Below, piece by piece: positions 24,701-38,800 of a DNA stretch of 64,000 bases. Each line of letters opens with the position of its first letter. The stretch's first letter is position 1. The position numbers and the translations under genes are program-made. Under the pieces are notes generated by a model. The model saw nothing but the letters and a program-made list of their open reading frames with translations. It searched no databases and was not told where the DNA came from. Source of the stretch: Hippophae tibetana (lineage: Eukaryota > Streptophyta > Magnoliopsida > Rosales > Elaeagnaceae); NCBI GenBank assembly GCA_037013495.1, contig CM072801.1, positions 106,957,816 through 107,021,815 on the forward strand, read 5' to 3'.

Positions 24701-27700
24701 TTCGATACAAATTGATACGGATCTTTTATGCGGACCATTTTGGAAACCATGAACTCAAAGGAATGAGAAAGATTGAATTGCTAAGAACATGGTTAATATA
24801 ATCAAATTTGAACAATTAAGAACACGATTAGAAAACCACGCAAAATGTGAGACCAAATTATTAGGCGTCGGAAAGTATTGTAAGCTATGGAATTTGGGTT
24901 CTAAAAAGTGGACAACTGAACTATTTTTTACTTTATGTTTTTGCAAATTGAAATGAGTTTAGATTTGATATTTTATAATAGTCCTTTTGATGTATGACTT
25001 AAAAGTGATAACAGTTTAAAGTTGGAACCTCAATACATAATTTCTTTTTTTTAAATTACGAACTCCAAAATTTTTGTTGTTTTTTATTCAGTATCAAAGA
25101 TTGGTTGAAAACCGAAAACAAAGAACAGGAAAATGATACAGTGAATTAAAAGAAAAGTACGAAATGAAATGCAAATAAGAAAATAATGACAACAAAATCT
25201 AAAGAAAACAAAAGACTTGTAGAAATATTTTGTTTTTTTAAATGTGATTTGGATGAAAGAAATGCAAAAAACAATAAAATGGAAAAATTTATTAAATCAA
25301 AAATTCAAAAAATAGATATATTAAGATAGATATTCTATTTTGGGCAACCAAGGCTTCGATACAAATTGATACGGATCTTTTATGCGGATCATTTTGGAAA
25401 CCATGAACTCAAAGGAATGAGAAAGATTGAATTGCTAAGAACATGGTTAATATAATCAAATTTGAACAATTAAGAACACGATTAGAAAACCACGCAAAAT
25501 GTGAGACCAAATTATTAGGCGTCGGAAAGTATTGTAAGCTATGGAATTTGGGTTCTAAAAAGTGGACAACTGAACTATTTTTTACTTTATGTTTTTGCAA
25601 ATTGAAATGAGTTTAGATTTGATATTTTATAATAGTCCTTTTGATGTATGACTTAAAAGTGATAACAGTTTAAAGTTGGAACCTCAATACATAATTTCTT
25701 TTTTTTAAATTACGAACTCCAAAATTTTTGTTGTTTTTTATTCAGTATCAAAGATTGGTTGAAAACCGAAAACAAAGAACAGGAAAATGATACAGTGAAT
25801 TAAAAGAAAAGTACGAAATGAAATGCAAATAAGAAAATAATGACAACAAAATCTAAAGAAAACAAAAGACTTGTAGAAATATATGTTTCTTTCATTGTTA
25901 TTTGGACCAAAAGAATGCAAAAAACAAAAAAATGGAAACCTTTAGTAAATCAAATATATTAAGATAGATATTCTATTTTGGGCAACCAAGGCTTCAATTC
26001 CAAATGATACGGATCTTTTATGTTGACCATTTTGGAAACCATGAACTCAAAGGAATGAGAAAGATTGAATTGCTAAGAACATGGTTAATATAATCAAATT
26101 TGAACAATTAAGAACACGATTAGAAAACCACGCAAAATGTGAGACCAAACTATTAGACGTCGGAAAGTATTGTAAGCGATGGAATTTGGGTTCTAAAAAG
26201 TGGACAACTGAACTATTTTTTACTTTATGTTTTTGCAAATTGAAATGAGTTTAGATTTGATATTTTATAATAGTCCTTTTGATGTATGACTTAAAAGTTA
26301 TAACAGTTTAAATTTGGAACCTCAATACATAATTTCTTTTTTTTAAATTACGAACTCCAAAATTTTTGTTGTTTAATATTCAGGATCAAAGATTGGTTGA
26401 ACACCGAAAACAAAGAACAGGAAAATGATACAGTGAATTAAAAGAAAAGTACGAAATGAAATGCAAATGAGAAAATAATGACAACAAAATCTAAAGAAAA
26501 CAAAAGACTTGTAGAAATATTTTGTTTCTTTAAGTGTGATTTGGATGAAAAAAATGCAAAAAACAATAAAATGGAAAAATATATTAAATGAAAAATTCAA
26601 AAAAAAGATATATTAAGATAGATATTCTATTTTGGGCAACCAAGGCTTCGATACAAATTGATACGGATCTTTTATGCGGACCATTTTGGAAACCATGAAC
26701 TCAAAGGAATGAGGAAGATTGAATTGCTAAGAACATGATTAATATAATCAAATTTGAACAATTAAGAACACGTTTAGAAAACCACGCAAAATGTGAGACC
26801 AAATTATTAGGCGTCGGAAAGTATTGTAAGCTATGGAATTTGGGTTCTAAAAAGTGGACAACTGAACTATTTTTTACTTTATGTTTTTGCAAATTGAAAT
26901 GAGTTTAGATTTGATATTTTATAATAGTCCTTTTGATGTATGACTTAAAAGTGATAACAGTTTAAAGTTGGAACCTCAATACATAATTTCTTTTTTTTAA
27001 ATTACGAACTCCAAAATTTTTGTTGTTTTTTATTCAGTATCAAAGATTGGTTGAAAACCGAAAACAAAGAACAGGAAAATGATACAGTGAATTAAAAGAA
27101 AAGTACGAAATGAAATGCAAATAAGAAAATAATGACAACAAAATCTAAAGAAAACAAAAGACTTGTAGAAATATATGTTTCTTTCATTGTTATTTGGACC
27201 AAAAGAATGCAAAAAACAAAAAAATGGAAACCTTTAGTAAATCAAATATATTAAGATAGATATTCTATTTTGGGCAACCGAGGCTTCGATACAAATTGAT
27301 ACGGATCTTTTATGCGGACCATTTTGGAAACCATGAACTCAAAGGAATGAGAAAGATTGAATTGCTAAGAACATGGTTAATATAATCAAATTTGAACAAT
27401 TAAGAACACGATTAGAAAACCACGCAAAATGTGAGACCAAACTATTAGACGTCGGAAAGTATTGTAAGCGATGGAATTTGGGTTCTAAAAAGTGGACAAC
27501 TGAACTATTTTTTACTTTATGTTTTTGCAAATTGAAATGAGTTTAGATTTGATATTTTATAATAGTCCTTTTGATGTATGACTTAAAAGTTATAACAGTT
27601 TAAAGTTGGAACCTCAATACATAATTTCTTTTTTTTAAATTACGAACTCCAAAATTTTTGTTGTTTTATATTCAGGATCAAATATTGGTTGAACACCGAA

Positions 27701-29901
27701 AACAAAGAACAGGAAAATGATACAGTGAATTAAAAGAAAAGTACGAAATGAAATGCAAATGAGAAAATAATGACAACAAAATCTAAAGAAAACAAAAGAC
27801 TTGTAGAAATATTTTGTTTCTTTAAATGTGATTTGGATGAAAAAAAATGCAAAAAACAATAAAATGGAAAAATATATTAAATGAAAAATTCAAAAAATAG
27901 ATATATTAAGATAGATATTCTACTTTGGGCAACCAAGGCTTCGATACAAATTGATACGGATCTTTTATGCGGACCATTTTGGAAACCATGAACTCAAAGG
28001 AATGAGGAAGATTGAATTGCTAAGAACATGATTAATATAATCAAATTTGAACAATTAAGAACACGTTTAGAAAACCACGCAAAATGTGAGACCAAACTAT
28101 TAGACGTCGGAAAGTATTGTAAGCGATGGAATTTGGGTTCTTAAAAGTTGACAACTGAACTATTTTTTACTTTATGTTTTTGCAAATTGAAATGAGTTTA
28201 GATTTCATATTTTATAATAGTCCTTTTGATGTATGACTTAAAAGTTATAACAGTTTAAAGTTGGAACCTCAATACATAATTTCTTTTTTTTAAATTACGA
28301 ACTCCAAAATTTTTGTTGTTTTTTATTCAGGATCAAAGATTGGTTGAACACCGAAAACAAAGAACAAGAAAATGATACAGTTAATTAAAAGAAAAGTACG
28401 AAATGAAATGCAAATGAGAAAATAATGACAACAAAATCTAAAGAAAACAAAAGATTTGTAGAAATATTTTGTTTTTTTAAATGTGATTTGGATGAAAGAA
28501 ATGCAAAAAACAATAAAATGGAAAAATTTATTAAATCAAAAATTCAAAAAATAGATATATTAAGATAGATATTCTATTTTGGGCAACCGAGGCTTCGATA
28601 CAAATTGATACGGATCTTTTATGCGGACCATTTTGGAAACCATGAACTCAAAGGAATGAGAAAGATTGAATTGCTAAGAACATGGTTAATATAATCAAAT
28701 TTGAACAATTAAGAACACGATTAGAAAACCACGCAAAATGTGAGACCAAACTATTAGACGTCGGAAAGTATTGTAAGCGATGGAATTTGGGTTCTAAAAA
28801 GTGGACAACTGAACTATTTTTTACTTTATGTTTTTGCAAATTGAAATGAGTTTAGATTTGATATTTTATAATAGTCCTTTTGATGTATGACTTAAAAGTT
28901 ATAACAGTTTAAAGTTGGAACCTCAATACATAATTTCTTTTTTTTAAATTACGAACTCCAAAATTTTTGTTGTTTTATATTCAGGATCAAATATTGGTTG
29001 AACACCGAAAACAAAGAACAGGAAAATGATACAGTGAATTAAAAGAAAAGTACGAAATGAAATGCAAATGAGAAAATAATGACAACAAAATCTAAAGAAA
29101 ACAAAAGACTTGTAGAAATATTTTGTTTCTTTAAGTGTGATTTGGATGAAAAAAATGCAAAAAACAATAAAATGGAAAAATATATTAAATGAAAAATTCA
29201 AAAAAAAGATATATTAAGATAGATATTCTATTTTGGGCAACCAAGGCTTCGATACAAATTGATACGGATCTTTTATGCGGACCATTTTGGAAACCATGAA
29301 CTCAAAGGAATGAGAAAGATTGAATTGCTAAGAACATGGTTAATATAATCAAATTTGAACAATTAAGAACACGATTAGAAAACCACGCAAAATGTGAGAC
29401 CAAATTATTAGGCGTCGGAAAGTATTGTAAGCTATGGAATTTGGGTTCTAAAAAGTGGACAACTGAACTATTTTTTACTTTATGTTTTTGCAAATTGAAA
29501 TGAGTTTAGATTTGATATTTTATAATAGTCCTTTTGATGTATGACTTAAAAGTGATAACAGTTTAAAGTTGGAACCTCAATACATAATTTCTTTTTTTTA
29601 AATTACGAACTCCAAAATTTTTGTTGTTTCTTATTCAGGATCAAAGATTGGTTGAACACCGAAAACAAAGAACAAGAAAATGATACAGTGAATTAAAAGA
29701 AAAGTACGAAATGAAATGCAAATGAGAAAATAATGACAACAAAATCTAAAGAAAACAAAAGACTTGTAGAAATATTTTGTTTCTTTAAGTGTGATTTGGA
29801 TGAAAAAAATGCAAAAAACAATAAAATGGAAAAATTTATTAAATCAAAAATTCAAAAAATAGATATATTAAGATAGATATTCTATTTTGGGCAACCAAGG
29901 C
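24701..29901 (+). repeat. Rearranged HOR block with hybrid monomers (M39-M46)
   Basis: Monomer starts are 24701, 25355, 25993, 26647, 27285, 27940, 28594 and 29248. M39 is position 1 at its 5' side (cagtatc, caaataag) and position 2 at its 3' side (tttttttaaatg, gaaagaaatgc), so about one monomer has been lost. M40 and M41 are positions 3 and 4. M42 begins as position 5, carries an S-class middle and 3' part (ttaggcgtc, agctatgg, short end), then returns to the position 5/6 junction mark accgagg. M43 is a variant position 6 (655 bp, ctaCtttggg). M44, M45 and M46 are again positions 5, 6 and 7, so positions 5-6 occur twice in a row. Confidence 0.85.
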
Positions 29902-32900
29902 TTCGATACAAATTGATACGGATCTTTTATGCGGACCATTTTGGAAACCATGAACTCAAAGGAATGAGAAAGATTGAATTGCTAAGAACATGGTTAATAT
30001 AATCAAATTTGAACAATTAAGAACACGATTAGAAAACCACGCAAAATGTGAGACCAAATTATTAGGCGTCGGAAAGTATTGTAAGCTATGGAATTTGGGT
30101 TCTAAAAAGTGGACAACTGAACTATTTTTTACTTTATGTTTTTGCAAATTGAAATGAGTTTAGATTTGATATTTTATAATAGTCCTTTTGATGTATGACT
30201 TAAAAGTGATAACAGTTTAAAGTTGGAACCTCAATACATAATTTCTTTTTTTTAAATTACGAACTCCAAAATTTTTGTTGTTTTTTATTCAGTATCAAAG
30301 ATTGGTTGAAAACCGAAAACAAAGAACAGGAAAATGATACAGTGAATTAAAAGAAAAGTACGAAATGAAATGCAAATAAGAAAATAATGACAACAAAATC
30401 TAAAGAAAACAAAAGACTTGTAGAAATATATGTTTCTTTCATTGTTATTTGGACCAAAAGAATGCAAAAAACAAAAAAATGGAAACCTTTAGTAAATCAA
30501 ATATATTAAGATAGATATTCTATTTTGGGCAACCAAGGCTTCAATTCCAAATGATACGGATCTTTTATGTTGACCATTTTGGAAACCATGAACTCGAATG
30601 AATGAGAAAGATTGAATTGCTAAGAACATGGTTAATATAATCAAATTTGAACAATTAAGAACACGATTAGAAAACCACGAAAAATGTGAGACCAAACTAT
30701 TAGACGTCGGAAAGTAATGTAAGCGATGGAATTTGGGTTCTAAAAAGTGGACAACTGAACTATTTTTTACTTTATGTTTTTGCAAATTGAAATGAGTTTA
30801 GATTTGATATTTTATAATATTCCTTTTGATGTATGACTTAAAAGTTATAACAGTTTAAATTTGGAACCTCAATACATAATTTCTTTTTTTTAAATTACGA
30901 ACTCCAAAATTTTTGTTGTTTCTTATTCAGGATCAAAGATTGGTTGAACACCGAAAACAAAGAACAGGAAAATGATACAGTGAATTAAAAGAAAAGTACG
31001 AAATGAAATGCAAATGAGAAAATAATGACAACAAAATCTAAAGAAAACAAAAGATTTGTAGAAATATTTTGTTTTTTTAAATGTGATTTGGATGAAAGAA
31101 ATGCAAAAAACAATAAAATGGAAAAATTTATTAAATCAAAAATTCAAAAAATAGATATATTAAGATAGATATTCTATTTTGGGCAACCAAGGCTTCGATA
31201 CAAATTGATACGGATCTTTTATGCGGATCATTTTGGAAACCATGAACTCAAAGGAATGAGAAAGATTGAATTGCTAAGAACATGGTTAATATAATCAAAT
31301 TTGAACAATTAAGAACACGATTAGAAAACCACGCAAAATGTGAGACCAAATTATTAGGCGTCGGAAAGTATTGTAAGCTATGGAATTTGGGTTCTAAAAA
31401 GTGGACAACTGAACTATTTTTTACTTTATGTTTTTGCAAATTGAAATGAGTTTAGATTTGATATTTTATAATAGTCCTTTTGATGTATGACTTAAAAGTG
31501 ATAACAGTTTAAAGTTGGAACCTCAATACATAATTTCTTTTTTTTAAATTACGAACTCCAAAATTTTTGTTGTTTTTTATTCAGTATCAAAGATTGGTTG
31601 AAAACCGAAAACAAAGAACAGGAAAATGATACAGTGAATTAAAAGAAAAGTACGAAATGAAATGCAAATAAGAAAATAATGACAACAAAATCTAAAGAAA
31701 ACAAAAGACTTGTAGAAATATATGTTTCTTTCATTGTTATTTGGACCAAAAGAATGCAAAAAACAAAAAAATGGAAACCTTTAGTAAATCAAATATATTA
31801 AGATAGATATTCTATTTTGGGCAACCAAGGCTTCAATTCCAAATGATACGGATCTTTTATGTTGACCATTTTGGAAACCATGAACTCAAAGGAATGAGAA
31901 AGATTGAATTGCTAAGAACATGGTTAATATAATCAAATTTGAACAATTAAGAACACGATTAGAAAACCACGCAAAATGTGAGACCAAACTATTAGACGTC
32001 GGAAAGTATTGTAAGCGATGGAATTTGGGTTCTAAAAAGTGGACAACTGAACTATTTTTTACTTTATGTTTTTGCAAATTGAAATGAGTTTAGATTTGAT
32101 ATTTTATAATATTCCTTTTGATGTATGACTTAAAAGTTATAACAGTTTAAATTTGGAACCTCAATACATAATTTCTTTTTTTTAAATTACGAACTCCAAA
32201 ATTTTTGTTGTTTCTTATTCAGGATCAAAGATTGGTTGAACACCGAAAACAAAGAACAGGAAAATGATACAGTGAATTAAAAGAAAAGTACGAAATGAAA
32301 TGCAAATGAGAAAATAATGACAACAAAATCTAAAGAAAACAAAAGATTTGTAGAAATATTTTGTTTTTTTAAATGTGATTTGGATGAAAGAAATGCAAAA
32401 AACAATAAAATGGAAAAATTTATTAAATCAAAAATTCAAAAAATAGATATATTAAGATAGATATTCTATTTTGGGCAACCAAGGCTTCGATACAAATTGA
32501 TACGGATCTTTTATGCGGATCATTTTGGAAACCATGAACTCAAAGGAATGAGAAAGATTGAATTGCTAAGAACATGGTTAATATAATCAAATTTGAACAA
32601 TTAAGAACACGATTAGAAAACCACGCAAAATGTGAGACCAAATTATTAGGCGTCGGAAAGTATTGTAAGCTATGGAATTTGGGTTCTAAAAAGTGGACAA
32701 CTGAACTATTTTTTACTTTATGTTTTTGCAAATTGAAATGAGTTTAGATTTGATATTTTATAATAGTCCTTTTGATGTATGACTTAAAAGTGATAACAGT
32801 TTAAAGTTGGAACCTCAATACATAATTTCTTTTTTTTAAATTACGAACTCCAAAATTTTTGTTGTTTTTTATTCAGTATCAAAGATTGGTTGAAAACCGA

Positions 32901-35086
32901 AAACAAAGAACAGGAAAATGATACAGTGAATTAAAAGAAAAGTACGAAATGAAATGCAAATAAGAAAATAATGACAACAAAATCTAAAGAAAACAAAAGA
33001 CTTGTAGAAATATATGTTTCTTTCATTGTTATTTGGACCAAAAGAATGCAAAAAACAAAAAAATGGAAACCTTTAGTAAATCAAATATATTAAGATAGAT
33101 ATTCTATTTTGGGCAACCAAGGCTTCAATTCCAAATGATACGGATCTTTTATGTTGACCATTTTGGAAACCATGAACTCAAAGGAATGAGAAAGATTGAA
33201 TTGCTAAGAACATGGTTAATATAATCAAATTTGAACAATTAAGAACACGATTAGAAAACCACGCAAAATGTGAGACCAAACTATTAGACGTCGGAAAGTA
33301 TTGTAAGCGATGGAATTTGGGTTCTAAAAAGTGGACAACTGAACTATTTTTTACTTTATGTTTTTGCAAATTGAAATGAGTTTAGATTTGATATTTTATA
33401 ATAGTCCTTTTGATGTATGACTTAAAAGTTATAACAGTTTAAATTTGGAACCTCAATACATAATTTCTTTTTTTTAAATTACGAACTCCAAAATTTTTGT
33501 TGTTTAATATTCAGGATCAAAGATTGGTTGAACACCGAAAACAAAGAACAGGAAAATGATACAGTGAATTAAAAGAAAAGTACGAAATGAAATGCAAATG
33601 AGAAAATAATGACAACAAAATCTAAAGAAAACAAAAGACTTGTAGAAATATTTTGTTTCTTTAAGTGTGATTTGGATGAAAAAAATGCAAAAAACAATAA
33701 AATGGAAAAATATATTAAATGAAAAATTCAAAAAAAAGATATATTAAGATAGATATTCTATTTTGGGCAACCAAGGCTTCGATACAAATTGATACGGATC
33801 TTTTATGCGGACCATTTTGGAAACCATGAACTCAAAGGAATGAGGAAGATTGAATTGCTAAGAACATGATTAATATAATCAAATTTGAACAATTAAGAAC
33901 ACGTTTAGAAAACCACGCAAAATGTGAGACCAAACTATTAGACGTCGGAAAGTATTGTAAGCGATGGAATTTGGGTTCTTAAAAGTTGACAACTGAACTA
34001 TTTTTTACTTTATGTTTTTGCAAATTGAAATGAGTTTAGATTTCATATTTTATAATAGTCCTTTTGATGTATGACTTAAAAGTTATAACAGTTTAAAGTT
34101 GGAACCTCAATACATAATTTCTTTTTTTTAAATTACGAACTCCAAAATTTTTGTTGTTTTTTATTCAGGATCAAAGATTGGTTGAACACCGAAAACAAAG
34201 AACAAGAAAATGATACAGTTAATTAAAAGAAAAGTACGAAATGAAATGCAAATGAGAAAATAATGACAACAAAATCTAAAGAAAACAAAAGATTTGTAGA
34301 AATATTTTGTTTTTTTAAATGTGATTTGGATGAAAGAAATGCAAAAAACAATAAAATGGAAAAATTTATTAAATCAAAAATTCAAAAAATAGATATATTA
34401 AGATAGATATTCTATTTTGGGCAACCGAGGCTTCGATACAAATTGATACGGATCTTTTATGCGGACCATTTTGGAAACCATGAACTCAAAGGAATGAGAA
34501 AGATTGAATTGCTAAGAACATGGTTAATATAATCAAATTTGAACAATTAAGAACACGATTAGAAAACCACGCAAAATGTGAGACCAAACTATTAGACGTC
34601 GGAAAGTATTGTAAGCGATGGAATTTGGGTTCTAAAAAGTGGACAACTGAACTATTTTTTACTTTATGTTTTTGCAAATTGAAATGAGTTTAGATTTGAT
34701 ATTTTATAATAGTCCTTTTGATGTATGACTTAAAAGTTATAACAGTTTAAAGTTGGAACCTCAATACATAATTTCTTTTTTTTAAATTACGAACTCCAAA
34801 ATTTTTGTTGTTTTATATTCAGGATCAAATATTGGTTGAACACCGAAAACAAAGAACAGGAAAATGATACAGTGAATTAAAAGAAAAGTACGAAATGAAA
34901 TGCAAATGAGAAAATAATGACAACAAAATCTAAAGAAAACAAAAGACTTGTAGAAATATTTTGTTTCTTTAAATGTGATTTGGATGAAAAAAAATGCAAA
35001 AAACAATAAAATGGAAAAATATATTAAATGAAAAATTCAAAAAATAGATATATTAAGATAGATATTCTACTTTGGGCAACCAAGGC
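29902..35086 (+). repeat. Expanded HOR unit with an internal two-monomer duplication (M47-M54)
   Basis: Monomer starts are 29902 (S, position 1), 30540 (2), 31194 (S, 3), 31832 (hybrid 4/2), 32486 (S, 3), 33124 (4), 33778 (5) and 34432 (variant 6). The hybrid at 31832 starts as position 4 and ends as position 2. It shares the rare 'aatatTcc' (others aatagTcc) with M48, at about 30819 and 32111, exactly 1,292 bp apart. That shows a tandem duplication of one L plus one S monomer. M54 ends with the same private ctaCtttggg as M43. Confidence 0.88.
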
Positions 35087-38000
35087 TTCGATACAAATTG
35101 ATACGGATCTTTTATGCGGACCATTTTGGAAACCATGAACTCAAAGGAATGAGGAAGATTGAATTGCTAAGAACATGATTAATATAATCAAATTTGAACA
35201 ATTAAGAACACGATTAGAAAACCACGCAAAATGTGAGACCAAACTATTAGACGTCGGAAAGTATTGTAAGCGATGGAATTTGGGTTCTAAAAAGTGGACA
35301 TCTAAACTATTTTTTACTTTATGTTTTTGTAAATTGAAATGAGTTTAGATTTGATATTTTATAATAGTCCTTTTGATGTATGACTTAAAAGTTATAACAG
35401 TTTAAAGTTGGAACCTCAATACATAATTTCTTTTTTTAAATTACGAACTCCAAAATTTTTGTTGTTTTTTATTCAGGATCAAAGATTGGTTGAACACCGA
35501 AAACAAAGAACAGGAAAATGATACAGTGAATTAAAAGAAAAGTACGAAATGAAATGCAAATAAGAAAATAATGACAACAAAATCTAAAGAAAACAAAAGA
35601 CTTGTAGAAATATATGTTTCTTTCATTGTTATATGGACCAAAAGAATGCAAAAAACAAAAAAATGGAAACCTTTAGTAACTCTAATATATTAAGATAGAT
35701 ATTCTATTTTGGGCAACCAAGGCTTCAATTCCAAATGATACGGATCTTTTATGTTGACCATTTTGGAAACCATGAACTCAAATGAATGAGAAAGATTGAA
35801 TTGCTAAGAACATGGTTAATATAATCAAATTTGAACAATTAAGAACACGATTAGAAAACCACGAAAAATGTGAGACCAAACTATTAGACGTCGGAAAGTA
35901 ATGTAAGCGATGGAATTTGGGTTCTAAAAAGTGGACAATTGAACTTTTTTTTACTTTATGTTTTTTGCAAATTGAAATGAGTTTAGATTTGATATTTTAT
36001 AATAGTCCTTTTGATGTATGACTTAAAAGTTATAACAGTTTAAAGTTGGAACCTCAATACATAATTTCTTTTTTTTAAATTACGAACTCCAAAATTTTTG
36101 TTGTTTCTTATTCAGGATCAAAGATTGGTTGAACACCGAAAACAAAGAACAGGAAAATGATACAGTTAATTAAAAGAAAAGTACGAAATGAAATGCAAAT
36201 GAGAAAATAATGACAACAAAATCTAAAGAAAACAAAAGATTTGTAGAAATATTTTGTTTTTTTAAATGTGATTTGGATGAAAGAAATGCAAAAAACAATA
36301 AAATGGAAAAATTTATTAAATCAAAAATTCAAAAAATAGATATATTAAGATAGATATTCTATTTTGGGCAACCAAGGCTTCGATACAAATTGATACGGAT
36401 CTTTTATGCGGACCATTTTGGAAACCATGAAGTCAAAGGAATGAGAAAGATTGAATTGCTAAGAACATGGTTAATATAATCAAATTTGAACAATTAAGAA
36501 CACGATTAGAAAACCACGCAAAATGTGAGACCAAACTATTAGACGTCGGAAAGTATTGTACGCGATGGAATTTGGGTTCTAAAAAGTGGACAACTGAACT
36601 ATTTTTTACTTTATGTTTTTGCAAATTGAAATGAGTTTAGATTTGATATTTTATAATAGTCCTTTTGATGTATGACTTAAAAGTTATAACAGTTTAAAGT
36701 TGGAACCTCAATACATAATTTCTTTTTTTTAAATTACGAACTCCAAAATTTTTGTTGTTTAATATTCAGGATCAAAGATTGGTTGAACACCGAAAACAAA
36801 GAACAGGAAAATGATACAGTGAATTAAAAGAAAAGTACGAAATGAAATGGAAATGAGAAAATAATGACAACAAAATCTAAAGAAAACAAAAGACTTGTAG
36901 AAATATTTTGTTTCTTTAAATGTGATTTGGATGAAAAAAATGCAAAAAACAATAAAATGGAAAAATATATTAAATGAAAAATTCAAAAAAAGATATATTA
37001 AGATAGATATTCTATTTTGGGCAACCAAGGCTTCGATACAAATTGATACGGATCTTTTATGCGGACCATTTTGGAAACCATGAACTCAAAGGAATGAGGA
37101 AGATTGAATTGCAAAGAACATGATTAATATAATCAAATTTGAACAATTAAGAACACGTTTAGAAAACCACGCAAAATGTGAGACCAAACTATTAGACGTC
37201 GGAAAGTATTGTAAGCGATGGAATTTGGGTTCTTAAAAGTTGACAATTGAACTATTTTTTACTTTATGTTTTTGTAAATTGAAATAAGTTTAGATTTCAT
37301 AATTTATAATAGTCCTTTTGATGTATGACTTAAAAGTTATAACAGTTTAAAGTTGGAACCTCAATACATAATTTCTTTTTTTTAAATTACGAACTCCAAA
37401 ATTTTTGTTGTTTTTATTCAGGATCAAAGATTGGTTGAACACCGAAAACAAAGAACAGGAAAATGATACACTGAATTAAAAGAAAAGTACGAAATGAAAT
37501 GCAAATAAGAAAATAATGACAACAAAATCTAAAGAAAAAAAAAGACTTGTAGAAATATATGTTTCTTTCATTGTTATATGGACCAAAAGAATGCAAAAAA
37601 CAAAAAAATGGAAACCTTTAGTAACTCTAATATATTAAGATAGATATTCTATTTTAGGCAACCAAGGCTTCAATTCCAAATGATACGGATCTTTTATGTT
37701 GACCATTTTGGAAACCATGAACTCAAATGAATGAGAAAGATTGAATTGCTAAGAACATGGTTAATATAATCAAATTTGAACAATTAAGAACACGATTAGA
37801 AAACCACGAAAAATGTGAGACCAAACTATTAGACGTCGGAAAGTAATGTAAGCGATGGAATTTGGGTTCTAAAAAGTGGACAACTGAACTTTTTTTTACT
37901 TTCTGTTTTTTGCAAATTGAAATTAGTTTAGATTTGATATTTTATAATAGTCCTTTTGATGTATGACTTAAAAGTTATAACAGTTTAAAGTTGGAACCTC

Positions 38001-38800
38001 AATACATAATTTCTTTTTTTTAAATTACGAACTCCAAAATTTTTGTTGTTTCTTATTCAGGATCAAAGATTGGTTGAACACCGAAAACAAAGCACAGGAA
38101 AATGATACAGTGAATTAAAAGAAAAGTACGAAATGAAATGCAAATGAGAAAATAATGACAACAAAATCTAAAGAAAACAAAAGATTTGTAGAAATATTTT
38201 GTTTTTTTAAATGTGATTTGGATGAAAGAAATGCAAAAAACAATAAAATGGAAAAATTTATTAAATCAAAAATTCAAAAAATAGATATATTAAGATAGAT
38301 ATTCTATTTTGGGCAACCAAGGCTTCGATACAAATTGATACGGATCTTTTATGCGGACCATTTTGGAAACCATGAACTCAAAGGAATGAGAAAGATTGAA
38401 TTGCTAAGAACATGGTTAATATAATCAAATTTGAACAATTAAGAACACGATTAGAAAACCACGCAAAATGTGAGACCAAATTATTAGACGTCGGAAAGTA
38501 TTGTAAGCGATGGAATTTGGGTTCTAAAAAGTGGACAACTGAACTATTTTTTACTTTATGTTTTTGCAAATTGAAATGAGTTTAGATTTGATATTTTATA
38601 ATAGTCCTTTTGATGTATGACTTAAAAGTGATAACAGTTTAAAGTTGGAACCTCAATACATAATTTCTTTTTTTTAAATTACGAACTCCAAAATTTTTGT
38701 TGTTTTTTATTCAGGATCAAAGATTGGTTGAAAACCGAAAACAAAGAACAGGAAAATGATACAGTGAATTAAAAGAAAAGTACGAAATGAAATGCAAATA

